Below, piece by piece: positions 37,509 through 45,797 of a stretch of DNA of 64,000 bases. The notes under the pieces were generated by a model, which was given only the letters and a program-made list of their open reading frames with translations, did not search any database and was not told where the DNA came from. The first letter of the stretch is position 1; each line of letters opens with the position of its first letter. This stretch comes from Mesonia algae (GTDB taxonomy: Bacteria > Bacteroidota > Bacteroidia > Flavobacteriales > Flavobacteriaceae): the NCBI RefSeq assembly GCF_003253545.1, contig NZ_QKYV01000002.1, positions 310,001 to 374,000 on the forward strand, written 5' to 3'. The translations under genes were made by a program, and so were the position numbers.

Positions 37509-38572
37509 TGAAACTTAAAAACTTTCTTATCGCTTTTGGAGCATTGGCAGTTTTACTAACTGTTACCCCTCTAATTACAGCGAATTATTGGTGGATAAGA
37601 ATGTTTGATTACCCGCACGTTCAATTAACTATATTGACATTTACAGCATTTGTATGTTATTTTATGCGGTTTGATTTAAAAAATTATAAGGATTATTTAT
37701 TTGCTTTTAGCATTGGAGCTTGTCTCTTTTTTCAGTTTTATAAAATTTACCCTTATACTCCGTTTGCAAGACATCAAGTAAAAAATGTATCTTCTTTTGA
37801 TGCTTCTAAAAACCTAAAAGTTTTTATTGCTAACGTATTACAGACCAACAAGAAAACTGATTTATTATTAGCTGAAATTGAAAGCTTTGATCCAGATGTT
37901 ATCGTTCTTTTAGAAACGGATAAGAAATGGGCTAAGGCCGTAAAATCATTAGAAAAAAAATTTTCATATACTTTAAAGAAACCTTTACCAAATACTTATG
38001 GAATGCTTATGTATTCTAAAAAAGAATTGATAAACCCCAAAGTTAATTTTTTAGTATCAGATTCTATACCTTCTATTGCTACCAAGATGAAATTGAATGC
38101 TAAAGATACCATTCAAGTATATGTAATACACCCAACACCCCCAATGCCACAGCATAATCCTAAATCTACCGATAGAGACGGAGAAATGATGATGGTTGGA
38201 AAAATGGCTAAAGATTCCAAATTACCAACAATTGTGATGGGTGATTTTAATGATGTCGCTTGGTCTGAAACTACCAAAGAGTTTCAGCAACTCAGTCAGT
38301 TATTAGATCCTAGAATTGGAAGAGGATTTTACACTACTTTTAATGCTAACAATATCTTGTTAAGGTGGCCTCTAGACCATGTATTTATGTCTAAAGATTT
38401 CCTTATCGATAAAATTGACAAAGGAGGGAACATTCACTCCGATCATTTTCCAATCTTCGCTAGTATCGTTCTTCAAAAGGAAAATAATAATGAAGACGTA
38501 ACCCCTCTTACTCCAGAGGAAAAGAAAAGAATTAATAACACTATTAAAAAAAGTAAAGAGAGAAGAAATTAA
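37508..38572 (+). CDS. Membrane-anchored endonuclease/exonuclease/phosphatase-family protein
   Basis: A 354-residue protein starting with GTG at 37508, overlapping the upstream TAG stop (TAGTG). The longer frame from 37451 lies inside DUF3817 and is rejected. Three membrane helices occupy residues ~5-90. The EEP domain follows with IANVLQTNKKTDLLLAEIESFDPDVIVLLE (metal-binding Glu, quoted in part: DPDVIVLLET), HPTPPMP, the GDFNDVAW motif and the closing His of SDHFPIFASI. It is probably a phosphodiesterase or nuclease facing the periplasm. It is an operon with DUF3817, and its stop overlaps the convergent thioesterase stop by 4 bp. Confidence 0.88.
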   Translation: MKLKNFLIAFGALAVLLTVTPLITANYWWIRMFDYPHVQLTILTFTAFVCYFMRFDLKNYKDYLFAFSIGACLFFQFYKIYPYTPFARHQVKNVSSFDASKNLKVFIANVLQTNKKTDLLLAEIESFDPDVIVLLETDKKWAKAVKSLEKKFSYTLKKPLPNTYGMLMYSKKELINPKVNFLVSDSIPSIATKMKLNAKDTIQVYVIHPTPPMPQHNPKSTDRDGEMMMVGKMAKDSKLPTIVMGDFNDVAWSETTKEFQQLSQLLDPRIGRGFYTTFNANNILLRWPLDHVFMSKDFLIDKIDKGGNIHSDHFPIFASIVLQKENNNEDVTPLTPEEKKRINNTIKKSKERRN

Positions 38573-38958
38573 CTTTCTAATCTATTCTTTACATATTCTA
38601 TTTCGGTTTTGCCATGAGGTTTTGCTTTTCCATTTTCATCTAAGCTTACCATGACAATCTTTTCTATACTAATAATGGTTTCGTGAGTCATTTTATTTCT
38701 CACCTCGCATTTTAATGTAAGAGATGCAGTTCCAAATTTTGTTACCTCCAAACCTATTTCTACAATATCGCCTTGTTTAGCTGAGCTTTTAAAATCAATC
38801 TCACTCATAAATTTGGTCACCGTTTTGGGGTTTTCCAGTTGAATGATCGCATATAAAGCCGCTTCTTCATCTATCCATTCTAGTAATCGTCCTCCAAATA
38901 AAGTTCCGTTAGGATTTAAATCTTGTGGTTTTATCCATTTTCTAGTGTGAAATCTCAT
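38569..38958 (-). CDS. Acyl-CoA thioesterase (hotdog fold)
   Basis: A 129-residue hotdog-fold thioesterase of the YciA/BACH type. The catalytic region NPNGTLFGGRLLEWIDEEAA contains the Asn/Gly-Gly and Asp-Glu pattern of this family, followed by the VTKFMSEIDFKS strand and the final VSLDENGKAKPHG stretch. It hydrolyses acyl-CoA esters in the cytoplasm. It is monocistronic, with its 3' end overlapping the EEP gene by 4 bp (TTAA). Confidence 0.92.
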   Translation of the reverse strand: MRFHTRKWIKPQDLNPNGTLFGGRLLEWIDEEAALYAIIQLENPKTVTKFMSEIDFKSSAKQGDIVEIGLEVTKFGTASLTLKCEVRNKMTHETIISIEKIVMVSLDENGKAKPHGKTEIEYVKNRLES

Positions 38959-39022
38959 AGTTTTTTGTTTTACTGAAATATAGAATAAACTAGTTAAAAT
39001 TCCGGCAAGATATCATCACTGT

Positions 39023-39451
39023 TTATGATAATGGTATTTGTAAAATCTTGGCTGCATCTGCTATTATTCTTTGATGATCAAATGCTAATGCCGGTAAATT
39101 TAATACTGAAAACCAATCGGCTTTCTCTGCATCGTCATTTGCTATCACTTTCGTGGAATTTTTTACACAACCCGTAAATGCAACAGAAATCATCCTACCA
39201 CGAGGATCTCTCTCTATCTCATCATACACCCCTACTCTTTGTAGATCGTTGATCATCAAGGAAGTTTCTTCTTCTAATTCTCTTTTGCAACCTTCAATTA
39301 ACAATTCATCATCTTCTAAAAAACCACCAGGTAAAGCCCACTGACCTTTAAACGGTTCATTTTTTCTCTGAATAAGCAGTACTTGATATTTAATTTCAGT
39401 TAACTGAAAAATAACAGCATCGGTAGTAATTGAAATTTGAGGTCTTGACAT
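39023..39451 (-). CDS. Nudix hydrolase
   Basis: A 142-residue Nudix protein. The Nudix box is GFLEDDELLIEGCKRELEEE (from about residue 42), matching Gx5Ex7REUxEE; the later Gly of the consensus is replaced by Thr/Ser (TSL). The N-terminal strands ISITTDAVIFQL and the substrate region GVYDEIERDPRGRMISVAF resemble the NrtR/ADP-ribose pyrophosphatase-like group without the C-terminal regulator domain. The substrate is uncertain. It is the last gene of the pgpH-DUF72-Nudix operon; its ATG shares an A with the preceding TAA stop (TAATG). Confidence 0.9.
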   Translation of the reverse strand: MSRPQISITTDAVIFQLTEIKYQVLLIQRKNEPFKGQWALPGGFLEDDELLIEGCKRELEEETSLMINDLQRVGVYDEIERDPRGRMISVAFTGCVKNSTKVIANDDAEKADWFSVLNLPALAFDHQRIIADAAKILQIPLS

Positions 39452-40320
39452 TACAGTGTTTTAGGAATAGAAATTTTTGTAGAAAAACGCTCATTAAATT
39501 TTTCAATAAAATAAGCAGATAATAAGGGAGAAGATTCTTCAACATTTTGATGAATAAAAAAATAAAGGTTTTTTAAACCATGCGTATACCAATCTTCAAT
39601 CCTATCTAACCAATCATCTAAACGTGTATAATCTGAAGGATGATTTGCTCCGTTATAACGGATAAAAGCAGTAGGTGTGGTTAACCGCATGTGAAGTAAA
39701 TCTCTTCTTCCTGCACTATCAGTAATTAAATTGGTGATGTTATATTTTAAAAGAATGGCATTAAAGTCGTCTTCTATCTTTTTATCTTTAAACCAATTTT
39801 CATTTCTTACCTCAATCGACAATGGTATTTCTTTAGGCCATTTTTCGAAAAACGGCGCGAGCCTATCCATATCTTTTGGTAGAAAGTTATCTGGCATTTG
39901 TAAAAAAACCATCCCTAACTTATGATGAAGCCCCATAAGATTAGCCGTAAAATCGGTTACGAGTTCGTCACAATCTTGCAGTCGTTTTAAATGACTTATA
40001 AGCCTGGGAACTTTTGGAAAGAATTTAAAATTTTCTATTGTTTTTTCTTCCCATTTCTGAAACTGCTCATTGGGCCACATTCTATAAAAGGAAGCATTTA
40101 ACTCTATGCTATTAAATTGAGTAGAGTAATAAGTAAGTTCTTCTTTTGTACCCCTTGGGTAAAAGTTTTTTAGGTCTTTCTTGTTCCATTTAGCACAACC
40201 AATACGTACATCCTCCCAGGTTTCAGGTTCAACTTTATGTAAGATATTATGCGTTTGCTCTTGATTAGGAGGTAAACTAAAATCTATCTGCTCAGGGTGT
40301 TCTACTTTTCCAAATTTCAT
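39451..40320 (-). CDS. DUF72 family protein
   Basis: A 289-residue TIM-barrel-like protein of the DUF72 (YecE) family. Signature stretches: DVRIGCAKWNKKDLKNFYP, YYSTQFNSIELNASFYR, FFPKVPRLISHLKRL, IPLSIEVRNENWF and LYFFIHQNVEESSP. DUF72 proteins are related in fold to xylose isomerase-like barrels; no reaction is known. It lies between pgpH (9 bp upstream) and the Nudix gene (1-bp overlap), so it is co-transcribed with both. Confidence 0.9.
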   Translation of the reverse strand: MKFGKVEHPEQIDFSLPPNQEQTHNILHKVEPETWEDVRIGCAKWNKKDLKNFYPRGTKEELTYYSTQFNSIELNASFYRMWPNEQFQKWEEKTIENFKFFPKVPRLISHLKRLQDCDELVTDFTANLMGLHHKLGMVFLQMPDNFLPKDMDRLAPFFEKWPKEIPLSIEVRNENWFKDKKIEDDFNAILLKYNITNLITDSAGRRDLLHMRLTTPTAFIRYNGANHPSDYTRLDDWLDRIEDWYTHGLKNLYFFIHQNVEESSPLLSAYFIEKFNERFSTKISIPKTL

Positions 40321-40329
40321 AGTAAAAGT

Positions 40330-42387
40330 TTATTCTGGATATTCGATTCTTAAATGGTAAATATTCTTAAGCTTTCTCTTTAAAATCTTTTTGATGGCTT
40401 GTATTTCTTTAAATGTAATATTTGCATTTAAAAACTGGCCTTCGTCCATTTGTTTATTAATAATTTTTTCTACAAAGTCGTCAATTAAAGGTGCTGTGGG
40501 TTCTTTTAAACTTTTACTTGCCGCTTCCACACTATCACTCATCATTAAAATTGCTGTTTCCTTACTAAAAGGTGTTGGTCCAGGATATCTATAATCATCT
40601 TCATTAATATCTTCGCCATTTTCATAAGCTAGATCTTTTGCCTTTTTATAAAAATAAAAGACCAAGCTAGTCCCGTGATGGGTTCTAATAAAATCTATTA
40701 AACGATCTGGTAAATTATTCCTTTTAGCCATTTCGATACCATAAACGACGTGATTAATGATAATCTCTGCACTTTCTTGAGGGTCTAATTCGTCATGAGG
40801 ATTAACCGATGTGGTTTGATTTTCAGTAAAAAAGGTAGGATTAGCCATTTTACCTATATCATGGTATAGAGCTCCAACTCTTACCAGCATGGCATTACCA
40901 CCAATCTCATTTGCTGCAGCTTCAGCCAAATTAGCTACATTTAAGCTGTGGTGAAAAGTACCTGGTGCTTTATTAGAAAGCTCTTTTAGAAGTTTTGAAT
41001 TGGTATCAGAAAGTTCTAATAAGGACATATCTGAAACTAAACCAAACAGTTTCTCATAAGCGTAAATAAGAGGCTGTACAAATAGCGTAGCAAATCCGCC
41101 AAGGAGAAACATAAGTAAGGTTTCGTAATCAATTTTACTTACATCACCTTCTTGAATAATTGTAAATGAAAAATAAGCAAAAATGTAAACTGCCGTAATT
41201 TGACCTACAGAAATGAATAGATTGGCTCTTTTATAAAGTTCTGAAATAGTTAATATGGTTACTATTCCCGCTATAATTTGCAAAAACATATACTCATAAC
41301 TATTGGGAACAATAAAACCGATGATTAACACCGTGATCACATGAGTAAAAAGCCCTAGCCTAGCGTCAAAAAAAGCTTTCAGCGTAAGCGGAAGAATACA
41401 AAGTGGCACCACATAAACATAATTCACATTAATTTTCATTACCGTTGTGGTTAAGAAAACAGTGAGTAAAATATTAAAGAAGATAAAGGTAACCTTAGTG
41501 TTATTTTCAAATATATCTGGTCTGTATTTATGAATAAATAGAAAAAGCATTAATAAGGCCAGAGAAACTAATAACAAATAACCAACTACCACCACGTAAT
41601 AGCTAGAGTCTGTCCAAACCTTGGTTTCATATTCTGTCTTTAAGGAGATGAGGATTCGGTATTTATTGTTGTCTATTACTTCTCCCCTTTCTATAATTCT
41701 GCTTCCTTTAGAAATACTACCTCTGGTATAAGAAATAGCTCCGAGTTTAATTTGTAAATCTTTTTCGGTTAATTCTTCATTGAGTCTAACATTAGGCTTT
41801 AAAATATTAAAGAAGAGTTCTTTTAATTGATTTTGATATTTAGCAAGTCTTGTATTGGTAATCTTTTTATCAAGGTAAGTCCCGAGATTATCTTGATGAA
41901 TAATATTGTTATAAACTACTTCTTGAGCTTCATTCCCCTTCTTTAAATAAACGATGCTATTTTCATTAAAGCGGTTAACCTCAATTAAGATTCCGTTTTT
42001 GTAAATATCATCTAAAGTATTTTGAGAGAATTTTATTAACCTCACTCCATCAATAGCCATAATACTATCACCAAATACCAATCTAGCTTGTTTATCTAGA
42101 TTAGATTTTATTTGTTTAGGGATGGCTGTATTGTAATTATAATAAGGGGTATGATTTTCTCTTATTTGCTCCTTTTCATCTGCTAACTCTTCATTGGTTT
42201 TTAAAATAGCAAAATCAAAAGGCGCATAGAGATTTTCATACTGCCAAGGCTTCCCTTTAGAGATATCATACTTAAATTTACTTCCTTTCGGAAAAAGATA
42301 AACAATTATAGCCGTGGTAAGTAGATATAAAAATATCTTATAGATTAAGGCCTGGTTTTTATAAATTCCGTTTACAAAATTGCTCAT
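40330..42387 (-). CDS. pgpH: 7TM-HD phosphohydrolase PgpH (cyclic di-AMP phosphodiesterase)
   Basis: A 685-residue inner-membrane protein. One N-terminal helix (about 12-30) precedes a periplasmic 7TMR-HDED domain (about 35-265), then seven helices (about 270-455) and a cytoplasmic HD domain. The HD motif is split over GTFHHSLNVANLAEAAANEI and VGALYHDIGKM, with further His in IINHVVYG and RTHHG. PgpH enzymes hydrolyse c-di-AMP to pApA and so affect osmolyte and cell-wall control. It is the first gene of an operon with DUF72 and Nudix genes. A promoter is visible upstream. Confidence 0.93.
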   Translation of the reverse strand: MSNFVNGIYKNQALIYKIFLYLLTTAIIVYLFPKGSKFKYDISKGKPWQYENLYAPFDFAILKTNEELADEKEQIRENHTPYYNYNTAIPKQIKSNLDKQARLVFGDSIMAIDGVRLIKFSQNTLDDIYKNGILIEVNRFNENSIVYLKKGNEAQEVVYNNIIHQDNLGTYLDKKITNTRLAKYQNQLKELFFNILKPNVRLNEELTEKDLQIKLGAISYTRGSISKGSRIIERGEVIDNNKYRILISLKTEYETKVWTDSSYYVVVVGYLLLVSLALLMLFLFIHKYRPDIFENNTKVTFIFFNILLTVFLTTTVMKINVNYVYVVPLCILPLTLKAFFDARLGLFTHVITVLIIGFIVPNSYEYMFLQIIAGIVTILTISELYKRANLFISVGQITAVYIFAYFSFTIIQEGDVSKIDYETLLMFLLGGFATLFVQPLIYAYEKLFGLVSDMSLLELSDTNSKLLKELSNKAPGTFHHSLNVANLAEAAANEIGGNAMLVRVGALYHDIGKMANPTFFTENQTTSVNPHDELDPQESAEIIINHVVYGIEMAKRNNLPDRLIDFIRTHHGTSLVFYFYKKAKDLAYENGEDINEDDYRYPGPTPFSKETAILMMSDSVEAASKSLKEPTAPLIDDFVEKIINKQMDEGQFLNANITFKEIQAIKKILKRKLKNIYHLRIEYPE

Positions 42388-42404
42388 ACGTGTAACTTAA
42401 CTTT

Positions 42405-42438
42405 CAAATGTACTAAAAAAACAATCGTAAGTTCACAA
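42405..42438 (-). promoter_or_regulatory. Promoter of the pgpH operon
   Basis: On the minus strand: TTG (42438-42436), 23-bp spacer, TACATTTG (42412-42405). The -7 box lies 17 bp before the pgpH start. The spacer is at the long end of the usual range. Confidence 0.55.
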
Positions 42439-42442
42439 AGCA

Positions 42443-42474
42443 TTGGTCTGTTCTTTAGAAATTAGTTAAATTCG
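42443..42474 (+). promoter_or_regulatory. Candidate promoter of the thiolase gene
   Basis: TTG (42443-42445), 21-bp spacer, TAAATTCG (42467-42474), one mismatch from TAnnTTTG. It is 26 bp before the thiolase ATG and partly overlaps the divergent pgpH promoter. Confidence 0.45.
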
Positions 42475-42500
42475 CAGAAATTGATTTAAAATAAAAAACC

Positions 42501-43679
42501 ATGAATAAAGAAGTAGTTATAGTTAGTGCAGCAAGAACTCCTATTGGAAGTTTTTTAGGAAGTTTATCGAGTGTACCCGCTCCTAAATTAGGATCAATTG
42601 CAATTAAAGGAGCTTTAGAAAAAATAAATTTAGATCCTAAACTAGTACAAGAAGTATTGATGGGTAATGTGGTTCAGGCAGGTGTAGGACAAGCTCCAGC
42701 TAGACAAGCAGCCCTAGCTGCAGGTATTCCTGAAACGGTTCCTTGCACAACGATTAATAAAGTTTGTGCCAGTGGAATGAAAGCGGTTATGCAAGGAGCT
42801 CAAGCTATTGCTTTAGGTGATGCCGATATTATTGTTGCTGGTGGTATGGAGAATATGAGTTTAATCCCTCATTATATGCATTTAAGAAACGGACAAAAAT
42901 TTGGACCTAAACAAATGGAAGACGGAATGCAACGTGACGGATTAGTAGATGCGTATGACCAGAATGCTATGGGTGTTTGTGCAGATTTATGTGCTAAAGA
43001 ATATGAGTTTTCTAGAGAAGATCAAGATGCTTTTGCTATAAAATCTTACGAGCGTTCTAAAAAAGCATGGGATGAAGGAAGGTTTGATAATGAGGTAGTT
43101 CCTGTAGAAGTTCCACAACGAAGAGGAGAACCTGTAATTGTAAAAGAAGACGAAGAGTTTAAAAATGTGAGAATGGATAAAATTTCTTCTCTACGTGCTG
43201 CTTTTAGTAAAGAAGGTACAGTAACTGCTGCGAATGCCTCTACGATTAATGATGGTGCTGGTGCAGTAGTTTTAATGAGCAAAGAAAAAGCAGAGGAGTT
43301 AGGTTTAACTCCATTAGCTACTATAAAGAGCTTTGCGGATGCAGCGCAAGAACCAAAATGGTTTACAACTTCACCGGCTAAAGCTTTACCAAAAGCAATT
43401 GAAAAAGCAGGGATTACACAAGATGATATCGATTTCTTTGAGTTTAACGAAGCTTTTTCTGTAGTAGGTTTAGCTAATATGAAAATTTTAGGTTTATCTG
43501 ATGAAAATGTAAACGTTAACGGAGGTGCTGTATCTTTAGGTCACCCACTTGGATGTTCGGGAGTAAGAATTATCATCACCCTTTTAAACGTATTGAAGCA
43601 AAATGATGCCAAATTGGGAGCTGCTGCAATTTGCAATGGTGGTGGTGGTGCTTCTGCAATGGTAATAGAAAGAAATTAA
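42501..43679 (+). CDS. Acetyl-CoA C-acetyltransferase (thiolase)
   Basis: A 392-residue thiolase. The acylated cysteine is Cys89 in INKVCASGMKA, the base-pair His is in GHPLGCSGVRI, and the second catalytic Cys is in CNGGGGASA. FNEAFSVV supplies the active-site Asn. It condenses two acetyl-CoA to acetoacetyl-CoA or runs the reverse in fatty-acid and ketone metabolism. Full length and motif order match AtoB-type biosynthetic/degradative thiolases. An NlpC/P60 gene follows 23 bp later in the same direction. Confidence 0.95.
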   Translation: MNKEVVIVSAARTPIGSFLGSLSSVPAPKLGSIAIKGALEKINLDPKLVQEVLMGNVVQAGVGQAPARQAALAAGIPETVPCTTINKVCASGMKAVMQGAQAIALGDADIIVAGGMENMSLIPHYMHLRNGQKFGPKQMEDGMQRDGLVDAYDQNAMGVCADLCAKEYEFSREDQDAFAIKSYERSKKAWDEGRFDNEVVPVEVPQRRGEPVIVKEDEEFKNVRMDKISSLRAAFSKEGTVTAANASTINDGAGAVVLMSKEKAEELGLTPLATIKSFADAAQEPKWFTTSPAKALPKAIEKAGITQDDIDFFEFNEAFSVVGLANMKILGLSDENVNVNGGAVSLGHPLGCSGVRIIITLLNVLKQNDAKLGAAAICNGGGGASAMVIERN

Positions 43680-43702
43680 TATTTTCATATATAGAGATTA
43701 GA

Positions 43703-44455
43703 ATGCAATACGGATTTTGCAACCTTAATATTGTTCCTGTAAGGCTGGAACCTGCTGATGCAAGTGAAATGGTAACCCAACTTTTATTTGGGGATCATTT
43801 TAAAGTTTTAGAAAAAAGAAAAAAATGGAGCAAAATCCGTATCGCTTTTGATAAGTATGAAGGATGGGTAGATAATAAACAGTTTCTTGAAATTACGGAA
43901 GATCAATATCATAAGATAAATCAAACTCCTAGCGAATTGGTTGCTGATGTAATAGATTTTCTTCAAGATGATAAAAATCAGCTTATTCCTATTTCCTTAG
44001 GTGCTAATATTAATAAAATAGTAGAGTTTGGGAATTATACTTATGAAGGTCGTAAATTACAGGGGAAAAACACTAAGGAACAATTTTTAGAAACCGCATT
44101 TCTCTATCTTCATGCACCTTACTTATGGGGAGGAAAAACTCCGTTTGGAATTGATTGCAGTGGATTTACACAAATGGTTTATAAACTTAATGGTTACCAA
44201 TTATTTAGGGATGCTTCTCAACAAGCAAAACAAGGTGAGGCTTTAAGCTTTATAGAAGAAAGTGAACCAGGAGATTTAGCTTTTTTTGATAACCAAGACG
44301 GAGATATTATTCACGTAGGCATAATTATGAGAGATAACTACATTATTCATGCACACGGAAAAGTTAGAATAGATCGCCTTGATCATAGCGGTATATTTAA
44401 TGTAGATAATAATCAATATTCACATAATCTTAGAGTAATTAAAAAAATTGTATAA
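43703..44455 (+). CDS. NlpC/P60 (C40) cell-wall peptidase with N-terminal SH3 domain
   Basis: A 250-residue protein starting MQYGFCNLNIVP; the longer frame from 43631 overlaps the thiolase and is rejected. Residues ~5-65 form an SH3b domain (VPVRLEPADASEM, LEKRKKWSKIRI). The C40 catalytic domain carries the Cys in FGIDCSGF (Cys152), and His204 in GDIIHVGI, with a further His216 in YIIHAHG. It cleaves gamma-D-glutamyl-diamino acid bonds in peptidoglycan peptides. No signal peptide is seen, so it may recycle muropeptides in the cytoplasm. A terminator follows. Confidence 0.92.
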   Translation: MQYGFCNLNIVPVRLEPADASEMVTQLLFGDHFKVLEKRKKWSKIRIAFDKYEGWVDNKQFLEITEDQYHKINQTPSELVADVIDFLQDDKNQLIPISLGANINKIVEFGNYTYEGRKLQGKNTKEQFLETAFLYLHAPYLWGGKTPFGIDCSGFTQMVYKLNGYQLFRDASQQAKQGEALSFIEESEPGDLAFFDNQDGDIIHVGIIMRDNYIIHAHGKVRIDRLDHSGIFNVDNNQYSHNLRVIKKIV

Positions 44456-44476
44456 TACTTATTACGTATAAAAAAT

Positions 44477-44507
44477 AAAAAAGCTTCCAAAATTTGGAAG
44501 CTTTTTT
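44477..44507. terminator. Bidirectional hairpin terminator
   Basis: A6-GCTTCCAAA pairs with TTTGGAAGC-T6 with almost no loop beyond the central A residues. It lies between the convergent NlpC/P60 and TPR genes. Confidence 0.85.
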
Positions 44508-44530
44508 ATTTAAATATTATAGAAATACAC

Positions 44531-45787
44531 TTAGTTCTTTAAAGCATTAGCTTTTTCAGTTTCTCCGAGTACCCCATAAATTTGAGTCAAAATCTGAACA
44601 GATTGCTTATATTCTGCTGATTCTTTAGGTTCTTTTTCAATCACTTTTTCTAAATAAGGAGCAGCATCTTTATAAAGCTTACTTCTTTCTTTTTGTAACT
44701 CTTCATAACGCTTGTTATCAGCGTTAGACATTCCCAAGCCGTTCATTTCTTCAATAATCGCTTTTTCCTTATTTAATATAGCTGAAGCAATATTAATATT
44801 GGCATTTACCATTTCTGGATCTAATTCTATCGCTCTTTTATAATAAGTAATCGCTTTTTCTTGATCACCCATTTTTCCAGTAGTTACCCCTAGGTTATAA
44901 TAAAGAGTAGCATTGTTAGGATCTTTTTCTATTACCTTTTCTACTAAAGCAGAATATTTATCCATTTTCCCTAGATTGTAATAAATGTCAGCTTCTGTCA
45001 ACATAAGTCCCGTATCTTCTGGACTTTCCTTTCTAGCTTGTTGAATAGCTTCCATTGCCTTATCCTTTTGGTCTTTTTGTAGATAAATAAGAGCTATATT
45101 TTTCACAATATCTGGCCTTTTAGAATCTTCTTTAATTGTTGAAGGTTTAATGTGACTTCCAGCCTTTAAATAAATATCTCTTTTATTTTCAGTATCAAAA
45201 TTTTCTACTTCACCAGTTTCTTTATTCACTGCTGTAAAAATAGTTCCTCTTCCAGTATAATTCAAATCTCTTAACTCTTCGAAATATTTAAGAGCGTTAT
45301 CATAATCCTTTCCTGTTGTCGCACTAGAGGCTGCATGAAAAAGATAAACGGTATCTTTCTTACTTAAAGTATAAGCAGCGTAGAGTTTATCTGCAGAGTC
45401 AGAAAATTTTTCACCTTTTTGATCTTCGATTGCAGAATTAATTAATGCATTTTTTACTTCTACTAAACCTTTTTCTCCTTCTCCTTTTTCTCCAAGTTCA
45501 ATAGCACGCTCAAAAGATTTACCCGCAATTACCAAATCTTCAGTTTTTACCGCGGCTTGATTTTTTGCAGCTAAAAAAGCATTTCCTTTAGTAAGGTAAT
45601 ATTCTGCTTGTACTTTTTCTTTTTCATTAGAAACGGCTCCTTCAACAGAATTTAAAAGAGTTTTAGCCTCTTTATAGTTACCACTCTCAACAGCTTTACC
45701 TGCATTTCTAATTTCTTTTTTTTGTGCAATAGCTACTATTCCGATAAGGGAAATACCAATAGTTAGAGCTTTAGTTTTCATAGTCAT
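44531..45787 (-). CDS. TPR-repeat periplasmic protein
   Basis: A 418-residue protein; start at 45787 (MTMKTKALTIGISLIGIVAIAQ), giving a proper signal peptide. The longer frame from 45844 runs into gyrA and is rejected. Helical TPR repeats follow. The clearest are around NAGKAVESGNYKEAKTLLNS, YNLGKMDKYSALVEKVIEKD and YYNLGVTTGKMGDQEKAITY, the last with a canonical follow-up RAIELDPEMVNANINIA. It probably scaffolds envelope complexes. It starts 10 bp after gyrA in the same direction, so it is probably co-transcribed with gyrA. Confidence 0.85.
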   Translation of the reverse strand: MTMKTKALTIGISLIGIVAIAQKKEIRNAGKAVESGNYKEAKTLLNSVEGAVSNEKEKVQAEYYLTKGNAFLAAKNQAAVKTEDLVIAGKSFERAIELGEKGEGEKGLVEVKNALINSAIEDQKGEKFSDSADKLYAAYTLSKKDTVYLFHAASSATTGKDYDNALKYFEELRDLNYTGRGTIFTAVNKETGEVENFDTENKRDIYLKAGSHIKPSTIKEDSKRPDIVKNIALIYLQKDQKDKAMEAIQQARKESPEDTGLMLTEADIYYNLGKMDKYSALVEKVIEKDPNNATLYYNLGVTTGKMGDQEKAITYYKRAIELDPEMVNANINIASAILNKEKAIIEEMNGLGMSNADNKRYEELQKERSKLYKDAAPYLEKVIEKEPKESAEYKQSVQILTQIYGVLGETEKANALKN

Positions 45788-45797
45788 TTGTTTTTGT

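Noticed and set aside
43631-43702. N-terminal extension of the NlpC/P60 protein
   Set aside because: It runs inside the thiolase gene and encodes an improbable Trp-rich string; ATG 43703 starts the SH3 domain correctly.
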